NCBI GenBank assembly: GCA_020633555.1
Contig: JACKDL010000022.1
Location: 1 to 64,000 of the forward strand
Direction of reading: 5' to 3'
Length of the DNA: 64,000 bases
From: Myxococcales bacterium
GTDB taxonomy: Bacteria; Myxococcota_A; Bradymonadia; UBA7976; UBA1532
Shown here: positions 17,575 through 25,742 of the stretch, piece after piece
Layout: each line of letters opens with the position of its first letter
Position numbering within the stretch: the stretch's first letter is position 1
Made by a program: the position numbers and the translations under genes
Notes under the pieces: generated by a model
What the model was told of the DNA's origin: nothing
Databases searched by the model: none
The model's input: only the letters and a program-made list of their open reading frames with translations

Positions 17575-18780
17575 TCAGACCCGCTCGATGATGGTGGCGA
17601 TGCCCATGCCGCCGCCGATGCAGAGGGTGACCAGGCCGGTGGCCTTGTCCTGCCGCTCCAGCTCGTCGAGCACCGTGCCCATGAGCACGGCGCCCGTGGC
17701 CCCCAGGGGGTGGCCCAGGGCGATGGCCCCGCCGTTCACGTTCACCTGATCCAGGCGGAAACCCAGGCCCCGCTGGGTGTAGAGCGCCACCGCGGCGAAG
17801 GCCTCGTTGATCTCCACCAGGTCGATGTCGGCGGCGGTCATGCGGGCGCGCTTCAGGGCCCGCTGGCTGGCGGGCACGGTGGCCGACAGCATGATCACCG
17901 GCTCGTCGCCCACGCTGGCGAAGCTGCGGATGCGGGCCCGGGGCTTCAGGCCGAGCCGGTCGCCCGCCGCCTTGTTGGCGATGAGCAGCGCGGCCGCGCC
18001 GTCCACGATGCCGCTGGAGTTGCCCGCGTGGTGCACGTGGTCGATGTGCTCCACCTGCGGGTAGCGCTTGCGGGTCAGGGCGTCCAGGCCGAACTGCGTG
18101 CCCATCATGGCGAAGCTGGGCTTGAGCGCCGCCAGGCTCTCGGCGGTGGTCTCGGGGCGCAGGTGCTCGTCCTGGGCCAGCATGACCCGGCCGGTGCGAT
18201 CCACCACGGGGACCAGGCTGCGATCGAAGCGCCCCTCGGCCTGGGCCAGGGCCGCGCGCCGCTGGCTCTCGGCGGCGAAGGCGTCCACCTCCTGCCGGGT
18301 GATGCCGTGCAGGGTGGCCAGCAGATCGGCGCTGATGCCCTGCGGCACGATGCCGTAGTCGAACTCCATGCTGGGGTCCCAGATGGCGCCGCCGTCGCTG
18401 CCCATCTTCACCCGCGACATGTGCTCCACGCCGCCGGCCACCACCACGTCGGCGTAGCCGCTGGCCACCTTGGCGGCCGCGTCGTTGATGGCCTCGAGCC
18501 CGCTGCCGCAGAAGCGGTTCGACGTCACGCCGGGCACCCGCTCGTCCCAGCCGGCCACCAGGATGGCCGTGCGCGCGATGCAGCTCCCCTGCTCACCGGT
18601 CTGGGTCACGCACCCGATGGCCACGTCGTCCACCTGCGCGGTGTCCAGGTCGTTGCGGTCGCTCAGCCCGGTCAGGGCGGTGGCGAGCAGATCCACGGGG
18701 CGCACGGTGTACAGGCTGCCCGAGGCCTTGCCCCGGCCCCGCGGCGTGCGCACCGCGTCGTAGATGTAGGCGTCGCCCAC
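17575..18780 (-). CDS. Acetyl-CoA C-acyltransferase (thiolase)
   Basis: 401 residues from a GTG at 18780, chosen because GAAGGAGG sits five bases upstream; an ATG at 18831 lies outside the conserved thiolase start and in the palindrome region. The nucleophile Cys91 is in NRFCGSGLEAI. The His motif GGAIALGHPLGATGA and the second Cys in LCIGGGMG complete the active site. It cleaves 3-ketoacyl-CoA to acetyl-CoA in the last step of beta-oxidation. It is first gene of the operon with the FadJ-like enzyme, divergent from a MarR regulator and separated from it by about 100 bases with two palindromes. Confidence 0.92.
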   Translation of the reverse strand: MGDAYIYDAVRTPRGRGKASGSLYTVRPVDLLATALTGLSDRNDLDTAQVDDVAIGCVTQTGEQGSCIARTAILVAGWDERVPGVTSNRFCGSGLEAINDAAAKVASGYADVVVAGGVEHMSRVKMGSDGGAIWDPSMEFDYGIVPQGISADLLATLHGITRQEVDAFAAESQRRAALAQAEGRFDRSLVPVVDRTGRVMLAQDEHLRPETTAESLAALKPSFAMMGTQFGLDALTRKRYPQVEHIDHVHHAGNSSGIVDGAAALLIANKAAGDRLGLKPRARIRSFASVGDEPVIMLSATVPASQRALKRARMTAADIDLVEINEAFAAVALYTQRGLGFRLDQVNVNGGAIALGHPLGATGAVLMGTVLDELERQDKATGLVTLCIGGGMGIATIIERV

Positions 18781-18814
18781 GGGGGCCTCCTTCGATGTCG
18801 AGCCCGGTTGTTCA

Positions 18815-18828
18815 CTTAGCTTGCTAAG
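18815..18828. promoter_or_regulatory. Palindromic operator candidate upstream of thiolase operon
   Basis: CTTAGCTTGCTAAG is a perfect 6-2-6 inverted repeat in the intergenic region between the divergent thiolase and MarR-type genes. MarR proteins commonly bind such short palindromes in their own divergent promoter. It lies 35 bases from the thiolase GTG and 50 from the regulator ATG. Confidence 0.55.
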
Positions 18829-18834
18829 CATATG

Positions 18835-18850
18835 CTGAATGACGATTCAG
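18835..18850. promoter_or_regulatory. Second palindromic operator candidate
   Basis: CTGAATGACGATTCAG is a perfect 6-4-6 inverted repeat immediately beside the first palindrome, with a further GCATATGC palindrome between them (18828-18835). Together they make an AT-rich island in GC-rich DNA, likely containing both divergent promoters and the regulator sites. Confidence 0.5.
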
Positions 18851-18878
18851 TGGCCCGCTGTCAAGCGCCCGAGGCACC

Positions 18879-19364
18879 ATGCGCCAGCTCCCCCCCGGCA
18901 CCCGCACCGACGTCGACGCCCGCCGCGCCCAGGTGGATCTGTTCCTGGCCCTGGGCCGCATTCAGGCCGTGGTGCAGCGCCGCACGGCCGAGCTGTTCGA
19001 GGCTGAGGGGCTGGGGCAGATCACGCCGGCCCAGAGCAACGTGCTGATGGTGGTGTTCCAGGCCCGGCGCCCCATCACCGCCCGCGAGATCGCCCGCACC
19101 CTGGGGGTGGCCGAGCCCACGGTGAGCCGGTTCATCAAGGCGCTGGAGCGTGACGGCTGGGTGCGCCGCGCCCCCGATCCGGGCGACAAGCGGGCGCGGC
19201 TCATCGAGGCCACCGCCAAGGCGCGGGCAGCCCTGCCGCGGTTCATTCACATGGCGAATCTTCTGATGGATCAGGCGTTTGGCGGCCTGGAGCCCGCCGG
19301 GATGCGCGGCCTGTGCGAGGGGGTCAGCCGGATCGTGGCCAACCTGAGCCCGGACGAGGGCTGA
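18879..19364 (+). CDS. MarR-family transcriptional regulator
   Basis: 161 residues. The winged helix-turn-helix core is plain: GQITPAQSNVLMVVF, ITAREIARTLGVAEPTVSRF (recognition helix) and the wing with the family motif DGWVRRAPDPGDKRARLIEAT, the D-x-R-D/K-x-R signature. MarR proteins are dimeric repressors often released by small ligands. The divergent position next to the thiolase/FadJ operon, with palindromes between, suggests control of fatty-acid degradation by an acyl-CoA or fatty-acid ligand; this is inferred from context. Confidence 0.9.
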   Translation: MRQLPPGTRTDVDARRAQVDLFLALGRIQAVVQRRTAELFEAEGLGQITPAQSNVLMVVFQARRPITAREIARTLGVAEPTVSRFIKALERDGWVRRAPDPGDKRARLIEATAKARAALPRFIHMANLLMDQAFGGLEPAGMRGLCEGVSRIVANLSPDEG

Positions 19365-19411
19365 GCGCGGCCTGAGGTCCTCACGACCCGGTCCCGCTCA
19401 GCCCAGGCGGC

Positions 19412-20782
19412 TCAGCGCTCTTCCTCGTTCAGGTACTTCTTCACGTGGCGGCGGAAGTTCGAGCGGTCCAGGCCGGCCCACTCGGCGGCCCGCGTCATGT
19501 TGCCCTCGGCCCGCTCCAGCAGCCCGCGCAGGTAGGTGGCGCGGATGACGTGCTCGGCCTGGCTGATGGCGTCCTTCCAGGGCCGGTCCAGATCCACCAG
19601 CTCGCCCAGGCGCATGGCCACGTCGTCGGGGCCTTCCTTCATGCGGGCAGGCAGCGCGTCGAGGGTCAGCGTGTCGTCGCTGCAGGTGAGCGCCGCCTGC
19701 GCCATGGCCCGCTCCAGGGCGCGCAGGTTGCCGTCGCGCCAGTCGTGGGCCACGAGGAAGTCCATCAGCGCCGGATCCACGCTCCGGACGCCCAGGCCCG
19801 CTTCGTCGCAGGCCCGCCGCAGGAAGGCGTGGGCGAGGTGGGGCACGTCGGCGCGCCGCTCGTTCAAGGGCGGCAGCTCCACCTCGACCCCGTTGAGCAA
19901 CCAGTACAGGTCCTCGCGGAACTGCCCGTTGTCGATGAGGTAGGCGGGCGACGTGTGGGCCGTGCTGATGAGCCGGCAGGTCAGCCGCTCGGGCTGGTGC
20001 TCCAGCACGTCGTGCAGCGCCGCCTGCCCCGCCTTGGCCAGCCCGTCCACCTGCTCCAGGCACAGGGTGCCGCCCGGGGCCGCGCCGGTGAGCGCCGAGC
20101 GCAACAGCTCGGGGCTGGACTCGGCGGCGTTCAGGGTGACGAAGGGGCCCGCCGCGTGCTTGCTCAGGTCGTGGGCCGCCCGCGCCAGCGTGGTCTTGCC
20201 CACGCCCACGGGGCCCACCAACAGCAACGTGCGCTCACTGACCGCCGCCCGCTGCACCTGATCCAGCAGCCGGCGCATGCGGGCGTCGCGGCTGTGGAAG
20301 ATGCTGGGGGCCTCGTCATTGGCGTGCAGGGCCTCGTTCTGGTCGTTGAGGCGCTTGCGGTCGATGGCCTTGTGCACCCGCGCCACCACGTCACCGATGT
20401 CCACGAAGGGCTTGGTGATGTAGTCGAAGGCGCCGGCCTTGGTGGCGCGCACGGCGTCATCGAAGCGGCCGTGGCCGCTCATGATGATCACCTCGACGGC
20501 GGGGTGGCTGCGCTTGATGTGGGCCAGCAGGTCGAGCCCGCTGGTGGCCCCCAGGCGCACGTCGGCCACCACCACGTCCACGGGGTGCTCGGCCATCAGG
20601 CGACGGGCCCGGTCGGCGTCCAAGGCACCCAGCACGGCCGGTGAGCCGTCGCCCACCTCGAGCATGACGCGCCAGGCCTTGATGATCCGGTCGTCCTCGT
20701 CGACCACGAGCACGCTCGCCGGGCGGGCCACGGCGGCGGGTCGACGGACCAGGGCGGGGTGGGTGTCGATGCGGCGGCTCAA
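19412..20782 (-). CDS. Response regulator with degenerate NtrC-like AAA+ domain and Fis-type HTH
   Basis: 456 residues from a TTG at 20782, chosen because GAGGAG lies six bases upstream and no in-frame ATG sits near the domain start. The receiver domain (about 22-140) has the acidic pair DED, phosphoacceptor Asp74, Ser102 and Lys124. The AAA+ domain has Walker A GPVGVGKT (190-197). However, the segment that should carry the GAFTGA sigma-54 contact loop is shortened to SPELLRSALTGAAPGGT, and the Walker B DE is replaced by EQ (LCLEQVD). The C-terminus is a Fis-type helix-turn-helix (GNMTRAAEWAGLDRSNFRRH). It therefore probably does not activate sigma-54 and may work on another polymerase form or as a repressor. 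No kinase is adjacent. Confidence 0.88.
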   Translation of the reverse strand: MSRRIDTHPALVRRPAAVARPASVLVVDEDDRIIKAWRVMLEVGDGSPAVLGALDADRARRLMAEHPVDVVVADVRLGATSGLDLLAHIKRSHPAVEVIIMSGHGRFDDAVRATKAGAFDYITKPFVDIGDVVARVHKAIDRKRLNDQNEALHANDEAPSIFHSRDARMRRLLDQVQRAAVSERTLLLVGPVGVGKTTLARAAHDLSKHAAGPFVTLNAAESSPELLRSALTGAAPGGTLCLEQVDGLAKAGQAALHDVLEHQPERLTCRLISTAHTSPAYLIDNGQFREDLYWLLNGVEVELPPLNERRADVPHLAHAFLRRACDEAGLGVRSVDPALMDFLVAHDWRDGNLRALERAMAQAALTCSDDTLTLDALPARMKEGPDDVAMRLGELVDLDRPWKDAISQAEHVIRATYLRGLLERAEGNMTRAAEWAGLDRSNFRRHVKKYLNEEER

Positions 20783-20837
20783 TGGTTCTCCTCGCCGTCC
20801 CTTGCAATCCGCGCCCGAGGGCTGTGTCATCCCGGGC

Positions 20838-21620
20838 ATGACGGCGCCCGGTCCCCAGCTCTCGATCCCCCCGAACCCGGGAGTGCGCGCGCGCACTATA
20901 CACATCGATGACGATTTCATCGTGGTTTGCAAACCCGCGGGGCTCGTGACCCAGCCGGGGCACGGCCATGAGCACGATGCCCTGCTCAACGGCCTGTTCG
21001 CCACCCACGGCAAGCAGCTCCAGAACCTGGGCAAGGCCCGCGACTTCGGGCTGCTTCACCGCCTGGACCGGCCCACCAGCGGGCTGGTGCTGGTGGGGCT
21101 GACCGCGCGGGGCTACGACGGCCTGCGCGCCCAGTTCGAGGCCCGCACCCTGGAGAAGACCTACGTGACCCTGGTGCAGGGGGCGCCGCCGGCGGCCCGC
21201 GGCACGGTGGATCTGCCCATCGCGACGGTGCGCCGGGGGGGCCTGAAGATGGCGCGGTTGGGCCGCAGCCGGGGGGCCAAGACGGCCGTCACCGACTACC
21301 GGGTGCTGGCGAAGGCCGGCGGCATGAGCCTGGTGGAGTGCCAGCCCCGCACCGGACGCTTGCACCAGATCCGCGCCCACATGGCCCACCTGGGCTGCGC
21401 GGTGCTGGGCGACCGGGATTACGGGCCCCGCAGCCCGCTGGACGCCGACTTCAGGCGGGCCTGCGGCAAGAACGCCATCTTCCTGCACGCGGGCGGGCTG
21501 CGCTTCGACCACCCCGTCACGGGCCGCCGGCTCACGGTCGTGGCCCCCCTGCCCGACGAGCTGCTGGCCTATCTGGACGCCCGCCGGGTGAGCTGCCCCC
21601 GGCAGTGGCGGGGCCGGTGA
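20838..21620 (+). CDS. RluA-family pseudouridine synthase
   Basis: 260 residues. The family motif HRLDRPTSG contains the catalytic Asp77, and the C-terminal CQPRTGRLHQIRAHMAHLGC and GDRDYGP motifs complete the fold. It converts uridine to pseudouridine in rRNA or tRNA. There is no N-terminal S4 domain, so it is closer to RluA/TruC types than RluC/RluD; the exact target site is unknown. Divergent from the response regulator (55 bases). Its TGA overlaps the GTG of the Omp85-like gene by four bases. Confidence 0.9.
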   Translation: MTAPGPQLSIPPNPGVRARTIHIDDDFIVVCKPAGLVTQPGHGHEHDALLNGLFATHGKQLQNLGKARDFGLLHRLDRPTSGLVLVGLTARGYDGLRAQFEARTLEKTYVTLVQGAPPAARGTVDLPIATVRRGGLKMARLGRSRGAKTAVTDYRVLAKAGGMSLVECQPRTGRLHQIRAHMAHLGCAVLGDRDYGPRSPLDADFRRACGKNAIFLHAGGLRFDHPVTGRRLTVVAPLPDELLAYLDARRVSCPRQWRGR

Positions 21621-23401
21621 CCGCCGCCCTGTTGCTGGTGGCGGGCCTGCTGGCCGGCCCCACCCTCACCCCCGAGCGCTCCTACGAAGCCCGGCACGTG
21701 GCCACGGCGCTGGCCCGCGAGGGCCTGGCCGAGGTGTCCCCCTGGGGCGCGCTGGGCCGCGAGCTGGCCTTCGTGCGGGTCGTGCGCTTCGACGTGTTCC
21801 GCGAGGGCGAGCTGATCCCCCCGCTGTTCAACGCGCTGCACTGGCTGACGGTGCCGCCGGTGATCCAGCGCGAGCTGCTGCTGGGCCCCGGTGACCGCTA
21901 CGACCCCGCCAAGGCCCTCGAGAGCGCCCGCAACCTGCGGCGGCTCGACATCTTCCAGCTCGTGGCCATCCGCCCGGTGGAGGACGGCGAGGGGCGCCTG
22001 GGCCTGCTGGTGGTGACCCGCGACCTGTGGAGCCTGCGGCTGGAGCAAGGCTTCCAGTTCACCGGGGAGCAGTTCGACTACCTGACCCTGCGGCTCACCG
22101 AGCGCAACCTGTTCGGGCGCAACACCCAGGCCTCGCTGGTGTACGCCCTGACGCCCGTGACCTGGCGGCTGGGCGAGCGCTACCAGGACTACCGGGCCCT
22201 GGACGGCAAGCTGCAGCTCGCGCAGGGGCTGGACGTCATCTTCAAGCGCGACCGGGACGGCGCCGGCGGCGGCTACGACGGCGTGGACGTCAGCTTCGAC
22301 GTCAGCCGGCCCTGGTACCACCTGGGGCAGCGCTGGGGCTTCCGCTTCCCCTTCCGCTACCTGGACAACCACTTCCGCCAGATCCAGGCGGGGCAGGTGG
22401 TGGGCTGGGACGACCCCGAGACCCCCGAGGTGGAGGCCATCCCGCGGGCCTGGCGGCAGCGCTACTTCACCGACGGCATCTTCGGGCGGGTGCAGCTCGG
22501 CCAGGACTTCAAGCACCGGCTCTCGGCAGGGCTGCTGTTCAGCCACCTCGAGAACACGCCCTTCGAAGAGACCGCCCTGCCCGCCCGCAACGCCGCAAGC
22601 TTCCGGCGCAACGTGCTGCCCCGCTCGCTGACCGAGGTGGCCCCGCGGCTGAGCTGGTCGGGGTTTCAGCGAAACTTCAGCAAGATCGAGGATCTGCGCA
22701 GCTTCGGCGTGAGCGAGGACCTGCAACTCGGCCCCAGCACCTATGCCAGCCTGGCGGTGCCGCTGGAGGCCCTGGGCAGCACCTACACGGCGGTAGAAGC
22801 CGAGGGCGGCCTGGGCTGGACGCTCACCTGGGCCGACGAAGGGGTGCTCGACCTGCTGGCCGCCGCCGAGGGGCGGCTGGAGGACGGGGCGCTCATCAAC
22901 CGCGAGCTGCTGCTGCGGGCGCGGGTGGCCACGCCCGTGCTCGGGCGGGTGGGGCGCTTCGTCTCGCGCCTGGACTGGCTGGCCCGCGCCGACGACACCC
23001 GCAACCGGGTCCTGAGCCTGGGCGGCGACAACGGGCTGCGCGGCTACCCCAGCCAGGCCTTCCTGGTGCAAGGGGCCGATCGGGTGCGCGGCAACCTGGA
23101 GTGGCGCAGCCGGCCGCTTGTCTGGTCGTTCCTCCACCTGGGCCTGGTGGGCTTCTACGACGCGGGGGCCGTCTACGCCCGCGCCGAGGACTTCACCCTG
23201 CGGCAGGCCGTGGGCGTGGGGGCGCGGATCCTGTTCCCGCAGTTCAACCGCGAGGTCTTCCGGGTGGATCTGGGCGTGCCCGTGGACGGCAGCGGCTTCA
23301 CGCTGAACTTCTCGGCGGGCAGCAGCCAGGCGGTGCCGCTCACGCCGGAAGAGGACCGGATCTTCGACAGCTACACCGGCGGCTTCGCCAACCAGCCCTG
23401 A
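21617..23401 (+). CDS. Omp85/BamA-like outer-membrane protein
   Basis: 594 residues from a GTG that overlaps the previous stop (GTGA). A short signal-like segment (TAALLLVAGLLAGP) is followed by a POTRA-like region (about 70-150; RYDPAKALESARNLRRLDIFQ and the succeeding beta-strands), then a 16-strand-type barrel. The C-terminal surface-antigen domain contains LGGDNGLRGYPSQAF, equivalent to the conserved GGxxxxRGY motif of Omp85 proteins. Omp85 members insert or translocate proteins or lipids across the outer membrane. It has one or two POTRA domains rather than five, so it is not the housekeeping BamA. Its pairing with a pseudouridine synthase is probably just operon economy. Confidence 0.85.
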   Translation: MTAALLLVAGLLAGPTLTPERSYEARHVATALAREGLAEVSPWGALGRELAFVRVVRFDVFREGELIPPLFNALHWLTVPPVIQRELLLGPGDRYDPAKALESARNLRRLDIFQLVAIRPVEDGEGRLGLLVVTRDLWSLRLEQGFQFTGEQFDYLTLRLTERNLFGRNTQASLVYALTPVTWRLGERYQDYRALDGKLQLAQGLDVIFKRDRDGAGGGYDGVDVSFDVSRPWYHLGQRWGFRFPFRYLDNHFRQIQAGQVVGWDDPETPEVEAIPRAWRQRYFTDGIFGRVQLGQDFKHRLSAGLLFSHLENTPFEETALPARNAASFRRNVLPRSLTEVAPRLSWSGFQRNFSKIEDLRSFGVSEDLQLGPSTYASLAVPLEALGSTYTAVEAEGGLGWTLTWADEGVLDLLAAAEGRLEDGALINRELLLRARVATPVLGRVGRFVSRLDWLARADDTRNRVLSLGGDNGLRGYPSQAFLVQGADRVRGNLEWRSRPLVWSFLHLGLVGFYDAGAVYARAEDFTLRQAVGVGARILFPQFNREVFRVDLGVPVDGSGFTLNFSAGSSQAVPLTPEEDRIFDSYTGGFANQP

Positions 23402-23411
23402 GCGCGGCGGT

Positions 23412-23819
23412 TCAGAACGGCTGGTCGCCCTCGCGCAGCGGCGTGGCCTGGCCCTCGGCCTTGTGGCACACGTCGCAGTGCTCCTGGCGGATGGTCACCT
23501 GGAAGTGCCCCTCGAAGGCGTGGCAGCCGTGGCAGTGCCCGGCGCCCGCGTGCTTCGGGTGGTTGAAGCGCGTCTCGGTCTGGTAGCGCTCGTAGCTGTG
23601 GCAGCCGAAGCAGGGGATCTCGGCCCCCTCGAGCGTCAACGGCTCGCCGGGCGCCACCGACGGCGGCGCCGCCCCGTGGCCCGCGGCGGACTCGTGCGCC
23701 ACCTTCTCGGTCAGGCGGCCGTAGGGATCGGCCTGGGCCCAGTCGATGCTGAGCAGGGCGTGGGTGAACAGGCCCAGCAGCCCCAGGCCCAGCACCCACT
23801 TCCACAGCGAGCGGGTCAC
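23412..23819 (-). CDS. Trihaem cytochrome c, membrane-anchored
   Basis: 135 residues from a GTG overlapping the cytochrome b stop (GTGA). There is an N-terminal hydrophobic anchor (LWKWVLGLGLLGLFTHALL) and three CxxCH motifs: CFGCH, CHGCH and CDVCH. Extra His residues (HPKHAGAGH) can serve as distal ligands. Last gene of the three-gene cytochrome operon; probably the electron acceptor or exit subunit on the periplasmic side. Confidence 0.85.
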   Translation of the reverse strand: MTRSLWKWVLGLGLLGLFTHALLSIDWAQADPYGRLTEKVAHESAAGHGAAPPSVAPGEPLTLEGAEIPCFGCHSYERYQTETRFNHPKHAGAGHCHGCHAFEGHFQVTIRQEHCDVCHKAEGQATPLREGDQPF

Positions 23820-24568
23820 GGCTCCGCCTCGTCCTTGCTCTGGCGGGCCTTCAGCCCGGCCACCAGGTCGTCGTACTCGGCGCCGTGCTCGATCTCCAGC
23901 TCCTCGAGGGTCATGCGCCCGGTGATGAACACCCAGGACATGGGGAAGATCGAGGGGCGCAGGTGCACGTTGTAGAAGTGCCACACGAAGATGGCCAGGG
24001 CCGCCAGCAGGCCCTCGTCGGCGTGGGCGTGCAGGGCGATCTCGTACACCCAGGCCGGCGTGAAGCTGGTGATCACGTCGGGGAACCAGCGGATGAAGCC
24101 CGAGCCCGCCATGATGGTGACGCCCCAGAACACCGCCCAGTAGTCGAACTTCTCGAAGTAGGAGTAGCGGGGGAACCGGGGGCGGTCCTTCCGCAGGCCC
24201 AGGAAGTAGCTGAAGTTGTGCAGGACGTCCTTCGCGTCCTTCAGGGTGGGCAGCATGCTGAAGGGCAGGCGGCCCTGGGCCAGCTTCATCACCAGCCAGA
24301 TGGCGTGGTAGACGGCCGAGATGATCATGGCCACGGCGGCGATGCGGTGCAGCAGCGCCGTGCCCGCCAGGCCACCGAAGAACTCCACCAGCTTGTGGGA
24401 CGCGCCCACACCGTGGGTGGTGAGCGGCCAGCCGGTGAGCACCAGCAGCGTGAAGCTGCTGGCCATCAGGCCGTGCTGAATGCGCTGGTGCAGGTCGAAG
24501 CGCTGGACCTCGGCGTGCCGCTTGAGCTCGCCGTCGGGCCCCACCAGGTGGTCGTGTCGATCGCTCAT
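23816..24568 (-). CDS. Cytochrome b (formate dehydrogenase gamma/b561-type) membrane subunit
   Basis: 250 residues with four main hydrophobic segments (about 30-50, 62-86, 141-160, 183-205) containing His residues placed to bind two b-type haems (LHQRIQHGLM, LLHRIAAVAMIISAVYH, LHAHADEGLLAALAIFVWHFYNVH). This is the di-haem quinone-linked cytochrome b/b6 fold. It starts at 24568 in an ATGA overlap with the heptahaem gene and ends in a GTGA overlap with the trihaem gene. It most likely oxidises (mena)quinol and hands electrons to the flanking c-type cytochromes, or the reverse. Confidence 0.88.
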   Translation of the reverse strand: MSDRHDHLVGPDGELKRHAEVQRFDLHQRIQHGLMASSFTLLVLTGWPLTTHGVGASHKLVEFFGGLAGTALLHRIAAVAMIISAVYHAIWLVMKLAQGRLPFSMLPTLKDAKDVLHNFSYFLGLRKDRPRFPRYSYFEKFDYWAVFWGVTIMAGSGFIRWFPDVITSFTPAWVYEIALHAHADEGLLAALAIFVWHFYNVHLRPSIFPMSWVFITGRMTLEELEIEHGAEYDDLVAGLKARQSKDEAEP

Positions 24569-25536
24569 GCGTCGTCCCCCCGGCGGCGGCGGGCCCAGGT
24601 GACCCGCGCCGTGGCCAGCACGTCGAGCAGCACGTGGACACACAGCGCCATGATCGACAGGAAGGTCAGCCACGCGAAGAACTTGAGGGTGAAGAAGCTC
24701 ACCGGGCGCTCATCGCGGGTGTAGCGGCGGTGATCGCCCAGGGTCACGAACTCGGCGTTGGCCGAGGTGTGGCACTCGCCGCAGGTCTTGGGGCCGTCTT
24801 TCTCGAAGTCGGTGAGCTGGTGGCCGCCGTGGCAGTCCACGCACCCGGGGGACTCCTCGCCGCCCAGCCCGAGCTGCCGGCCGTGCACCGAGTGGTGGTA
24901 GTTGTCCACCGAGCGGGTGGTCAGCTCCACCTTGGCCATCTTGGCCTCATCGGCGTGGCAGTGCTCGCAGCGGGCGTTCATGGCCCGGCGGTAGGCCAGC
25001 TTGTCCTGGCTGGCCACGGTGACCACGCTGTGGGCCTCGCCGTGGCAGTCGGCGCACGTGGGCGAGCCCTCGCGGCCCTCGCCGTGCACCACCTTCTCGA
25101 TGATGGGCTTGTTCTCGCTGTGGCAGGTGGTGCAGCGGGCCTTCGCCGCCTCCTTGCGCCGCTCGGGGCTGGCGCCGGCCTCGTCCTGGCCGGCGTGGGG
25201 CCCCAGCTCGACGGGCTGGTGCGGGTTGAAGTGGTAGCCCGAGTGGCAGTCGGTGCACCGCTGCTCATGGTGGGCCGTGGCCTTCCACACCGTGGCCGTG
25301 AAGCGCTCGGCCGGGTGGCACACCCGGCACCAGCGAGGATCCTTGAGCGAGTCGGGATCGGCCGGGGCGGCGATCTCTTCGCTGCCCTGGTACTTCGCGT
25401 CGGCCGGCAGCGGGCCGGGGCCGCCTTCGGCCGCCGCCCCCAGGGGCAGGAGCAACCCCAGAAGCAAGAGCAGCCACAGGGGCACCGGCCGGGCAAACAC
25501 CCCGCGCGCGCCGACCGTTCCGGACCTGGCACCCAT
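24565..25536 (-). CDS. Heptahaem cytochrome c with C-terminal membrane anchor
   Basis: 323 residues. It has a signal peptide (hydrophobic core PLWLLLLLGLLLPLG), seven CxxCH motifs (CRVCH, CTDCH, CTTCH, CADCH, CEHCH, CVDCH, CGECH), and a C-terminal membrane helix (about 286-310, LTFLSIMALCVHVLLDVL) with a positively charged end. A strong GAGGGAGGG precedes the ATG at 25536. It is the first gene of a tightly coupled operon with cytochrome b and a trihaem cytochrome, an arrangement like the Cbc-type quinone:cytochrome c oxidoreductases of Geobacter. The precise substrate is unknown. Confidence 0.88.
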   Translation of the reverse strand: MGARSGTVGARGVFARPVPLWLLLLLGLLLPLGAAAEGGPGPLPADAKYQGSEEIAAPADPDSLKDPRWCRVCHPAERFTATVWKATAHHEQRCTDCHSGYHFNPHQPVELGPHAGQDEAGASPERRKEAAKARCTTCHSENKPIIEKVVHGEGREGSPTCADCHGEAHSVVTVASQDKLAYRRAMNARCEHCHADEAKMAKVELTTRSVDNYHHSVHGRQLGLGGEESPGCVDCHGGHQLTDFEKDGPKTCGECHTSANAEFVTLGDHRRYTRDERPVSFFTLKFFAWLTFLSIMALCVHVLLDVLATARVTWARRRRGDDA

Positions 25537-25620
25537 GGTGCCCTCCCTCGCCGTGAGCCGTGCCCCGCCAGGGGGCCAAAGGGGGTCGCCGGCCGTCCCA
25601 GGCCGGGGCCCCCACACGAT

Positions 25621-25713
25621 GGCACCTGTTCTCGGCGCGAACGCCAGCAAGACCTGTGCCCTGGGTCGAGGCCGCCCAAGGGCCGACAGTGCTACAACCC
25701 GGTAACAGGTGCC
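25621..25713. repeat. Inverted repeat in cytochrome operon upstream region
   Basis: GGCACCTGTT (25621-25630) and its exact complement AACAGGTGCC (25704-25713) lie 73 bases apart upstream of the cytochrome operon start at 25536. They may be paired binding sites for a regulator. The second arm is preceded by GGT, giving GGTAACA, which also occurs in the repeat upstream of the 30-haem cytochrome. Confidence 0.35.
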
Positions 25714-25716
25714 GGT

Positions 25717-25742
25717 GGGATGCTACGGCGGGATGTTACGGC
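25717..25742. repeat. Tandem 13-bp direct repeat
   Basis: GGGATGCTACGGC and GGGATGTTACGGC are directly adjacent and differ at one base. The second copy overlaps the stop codon of the FecR-type gene. They may belong to the upstream control region of the cytochrome operon or be a simple duplication. Confidence 0.35.
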
